64,000 nt of DNA from Euptelea pleiosperma (taxonomy: Eukaryota; Streptophyta; Magnoliopsida; Ranunculales; Eupteleaceae), in the NCBI GenBank assembly GCA_035048495.1, contig JASUTR010000076.1:1-64000 (forward strand). The letters run 5' to 3'. Positions 63,201-64,000 of the stretch are shown piece after piece. The translations under genes were made by a program, and so were the position numbers. The notes beneath the pieces are model-generated. The model saw only the letters and a program-made list of their open reading frames with translations, was not told the DNA's origin and ran no database searches. Position 1 is the first letter of the stretch. Every line of letters begins with the position of its first letter.

Positions 63201-64000
63201 AACCGGACCTCGTAATTGGACTCAAACTCTTCTATAACTATTTTCAACACATTTGATGTGTGGAACAAGATTCGGGACGGCGAAACAAGTTAGCTCCATC
63301 CGTGCGTCAACGTCTCAAATGGACTCAGTTTGTGTGTTACATTCCTAAGCCTATAACTTGTGACTTTTTCGCAACCGACCTCGTAATTGGACTCAAACTC
63401 TTCTATTACTATTGTTTCAACAGATTTGAAGTGTTGGAATAATTTGGGACAGTCGAAACAAGTTAGCTCCATCCGTGCATCAACGTCTCAAATTCGACTC
63501 AATTTGTGTGTAACATTCCGAACCCTATAACTTGTGACTTTGTCGCAATCAAACCTCGTAATTTTACTCAACTCTTCCATATTATTATTTCAACACATTT
63601 GAAATATTGGAACATGATTCGGACAGGCAAAACAAGTTAGCTCCATCCGTGCGTCAACATCTCAAATTGGACTAGTTTGTGTGTTACATTCCGAAGCCAA
63701 TAACTTGTGACTTTTTCGCAACCGGACCTCGTAATTGGACTCAAACTCTTGTATTACTATTATTTCAACACATTTGATGTGTTGGAACAAGATTCGGGAA
63801 GGTCGAAACAAGTTAGCTCCATCCGTTCGTCAACGTCTCAAATTGGACTCAGTTTGTGTGTTACTTCCGAACCTATAACTTGTGACTTTTTCGCAACCGG
63901 AGCTCGTAATTGACACGAACTCTTCCATTACTATTGTTTCATCACATTGAAGTAGTGGAACAAGATTCGTGACAGTCGAAACAAGTTAGCTCCATCCGTG
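55560..64000 (+). other. Zone rich in private single-base indels
   Basis: Losses and gains of one base, mostly in short homopolymers, appear in many monomers (ggaaaagattcg near 55,579; attgactcaaactctgtattc near 55,702; a run of six G at 57,177-57,182). They are not shared with the matching monomers of copy 1. Density drops between about 59.4 and 60.1 kb and rises again. A milder scatter starts at about 50.7 kb. Residual sequencing error is the simplest explanation. Confidence 0.7.
60250..64000 (+). repeat. Right-domain 48-monomer HOR, copy 3 (partial)
   Basis: The H(del5) marker appears a third time, followed by I'-A-T-Q-H-I'-Ha-T'-E'-Y-R-Ha'-Y-R-C-D-S-T-Q-H-I'. About 21 monomers are present before the window ends. 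Single-base deletions are frequent (for example cgaaccgaatc near 61,817 and ttgaccagtttctgttac near 62,632). Confidence 0.7.

Larger units (their letters stand above)
33048..64000 (+). repeat. 177-bp satellite array, right HOR domain
   Basis: The same satellite resumes in the same orientation and phase after the LINE and continues to the window end, about 175 monomers. The vocabulary differs from the left domain: X, Y, Ha, S, T, Q, R, E' and T' variants dominate, and T-Q-H is a fixed trio. C and D variants recur here, but never in the A-B-C-D context. No gene, RNA gene or second transposon was seen in this 31 kb. Confidence 0.97.

Noticed and set aside
608..63913. Dozens of 60-113-codon open frames with near-identical peptides such as MDSNS...HHI
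   Set aside because: They are satellite translation. Most use TTG or GTG as first codon, stop at the conserved TGA or the next monomer's equivalent, and vary only as the repeats vary. No independent coding signal.
1..64000. CRISPR array or bacterial repeat region
   Set aside because: The repeats are contiguous 177-bp units without unique spacers, no cas-like gene is present, and the inserted element is a plant-type LINE.
1..64000. Inverted segments, telomere repeats, rDNA or tRNA genes
   Set aside because: Every monomer reads in the + orientation, and no run of telomere-type heptamers or recognisable RNA gene was found on either strand by eye.

Overview
This window is almost entirely one plant-type tandem satellite. 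About 355 head-to-tail copies of a 177-bp monomer, all on the + strand, fill the 64 kb and are broken once by a 5'-truncated LINE retrotransposon on the - strand (about 31,983-33,047). No intact host gene, rRNA, tRNA or CRISPR array was seen. The LINE has the zinc-knuckle plus RNase H C-terminus typical of flowering-plant L1-type elements. With the 177-bp satellite, this points to an angiosperm chromosome in (peri)centromeric or other satellite heterochromatin. The species cannot be named from sequence alone.

Monomer variants recur in fixed orders, so this is a higher-order repeat (HOR) array. I labelled variants by diagnostic bases; the labels are mine. Left set: A (cgctaccggaactcg, gtatt, gatttggga, ttatttccgaaccc); B (ends gaagctt); C (ctgtgcg, gtagcc); D (cataattagaccc, aatagatttg, gtcaaaac); E (ggattcaaac, atcatatttg); F and M (end cctaagtc; M' has actcaatttg); G (consensus); H (gtattactattatttc, gggac); I (agtagtgg; I' ggagctcg, ctcgaact); J (cgctacc, gggaccgtcg; J2 ends ccttagtc); K (atcatatttg, gaagctt); L (gaaggct); N (cgaccctcg, acaggattcg); O (agtagtggaacattattcg); Z (aactcttcattac or cttctattac with tttgaagtgttgg). 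A' is A with gggacggtcg. Hd is H with gacgatcgaaactag. Right set: X (attagactcatac, tttctgtgtt); Y (aacagatttg, caatatttggga); S (cttctataac, gggaccgtcg, cctaagtc); T (ggaataagatttggg, gtgcatc); Q (attttactc, gacaggcaaaac, gaagccaat); R (acctcc, gaacctat); Ha (gtcgaaactag; Ha' adds agcttcatcc); E' (cgtaaccgaatcacg); T' (ggacttaaac).

Left domain (1 to about 31.1 kb): twelve units of 7, 8, 9, 16, 22, 23 or 25 monomers. Every unit starts A-B-C-D, and most end L-M'-O or E-M'-O. A 23-monomer, 4,068-bp unit is present three times (15,389; 20,873; 24,941), two of them adjacent.

Middle: from about 31.13 kb the variant vocabulary changes to X, Y, Ha, S, T and Q. The LINE sits just inside this change, in an X monomer.

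Right domain (33.05-64 kb): units bracketed by S-T-Q then H, first of 8, 9 and 13 monomers, then a 22-mer (39,439-43,325), then a 48-monomer unit of about 8.48 kb (43,326; 51,806; 60,250, the last cut by the window end). Single-base indels private to one copy become frequent after about 55.5 kb and are also dense in the first 0.7 kb, which looks more like unpolished sequence than biology.

No genes work together here. The biology is satellite turnover (unequal exchange building nested HORs) and one retrotransposon insertion.
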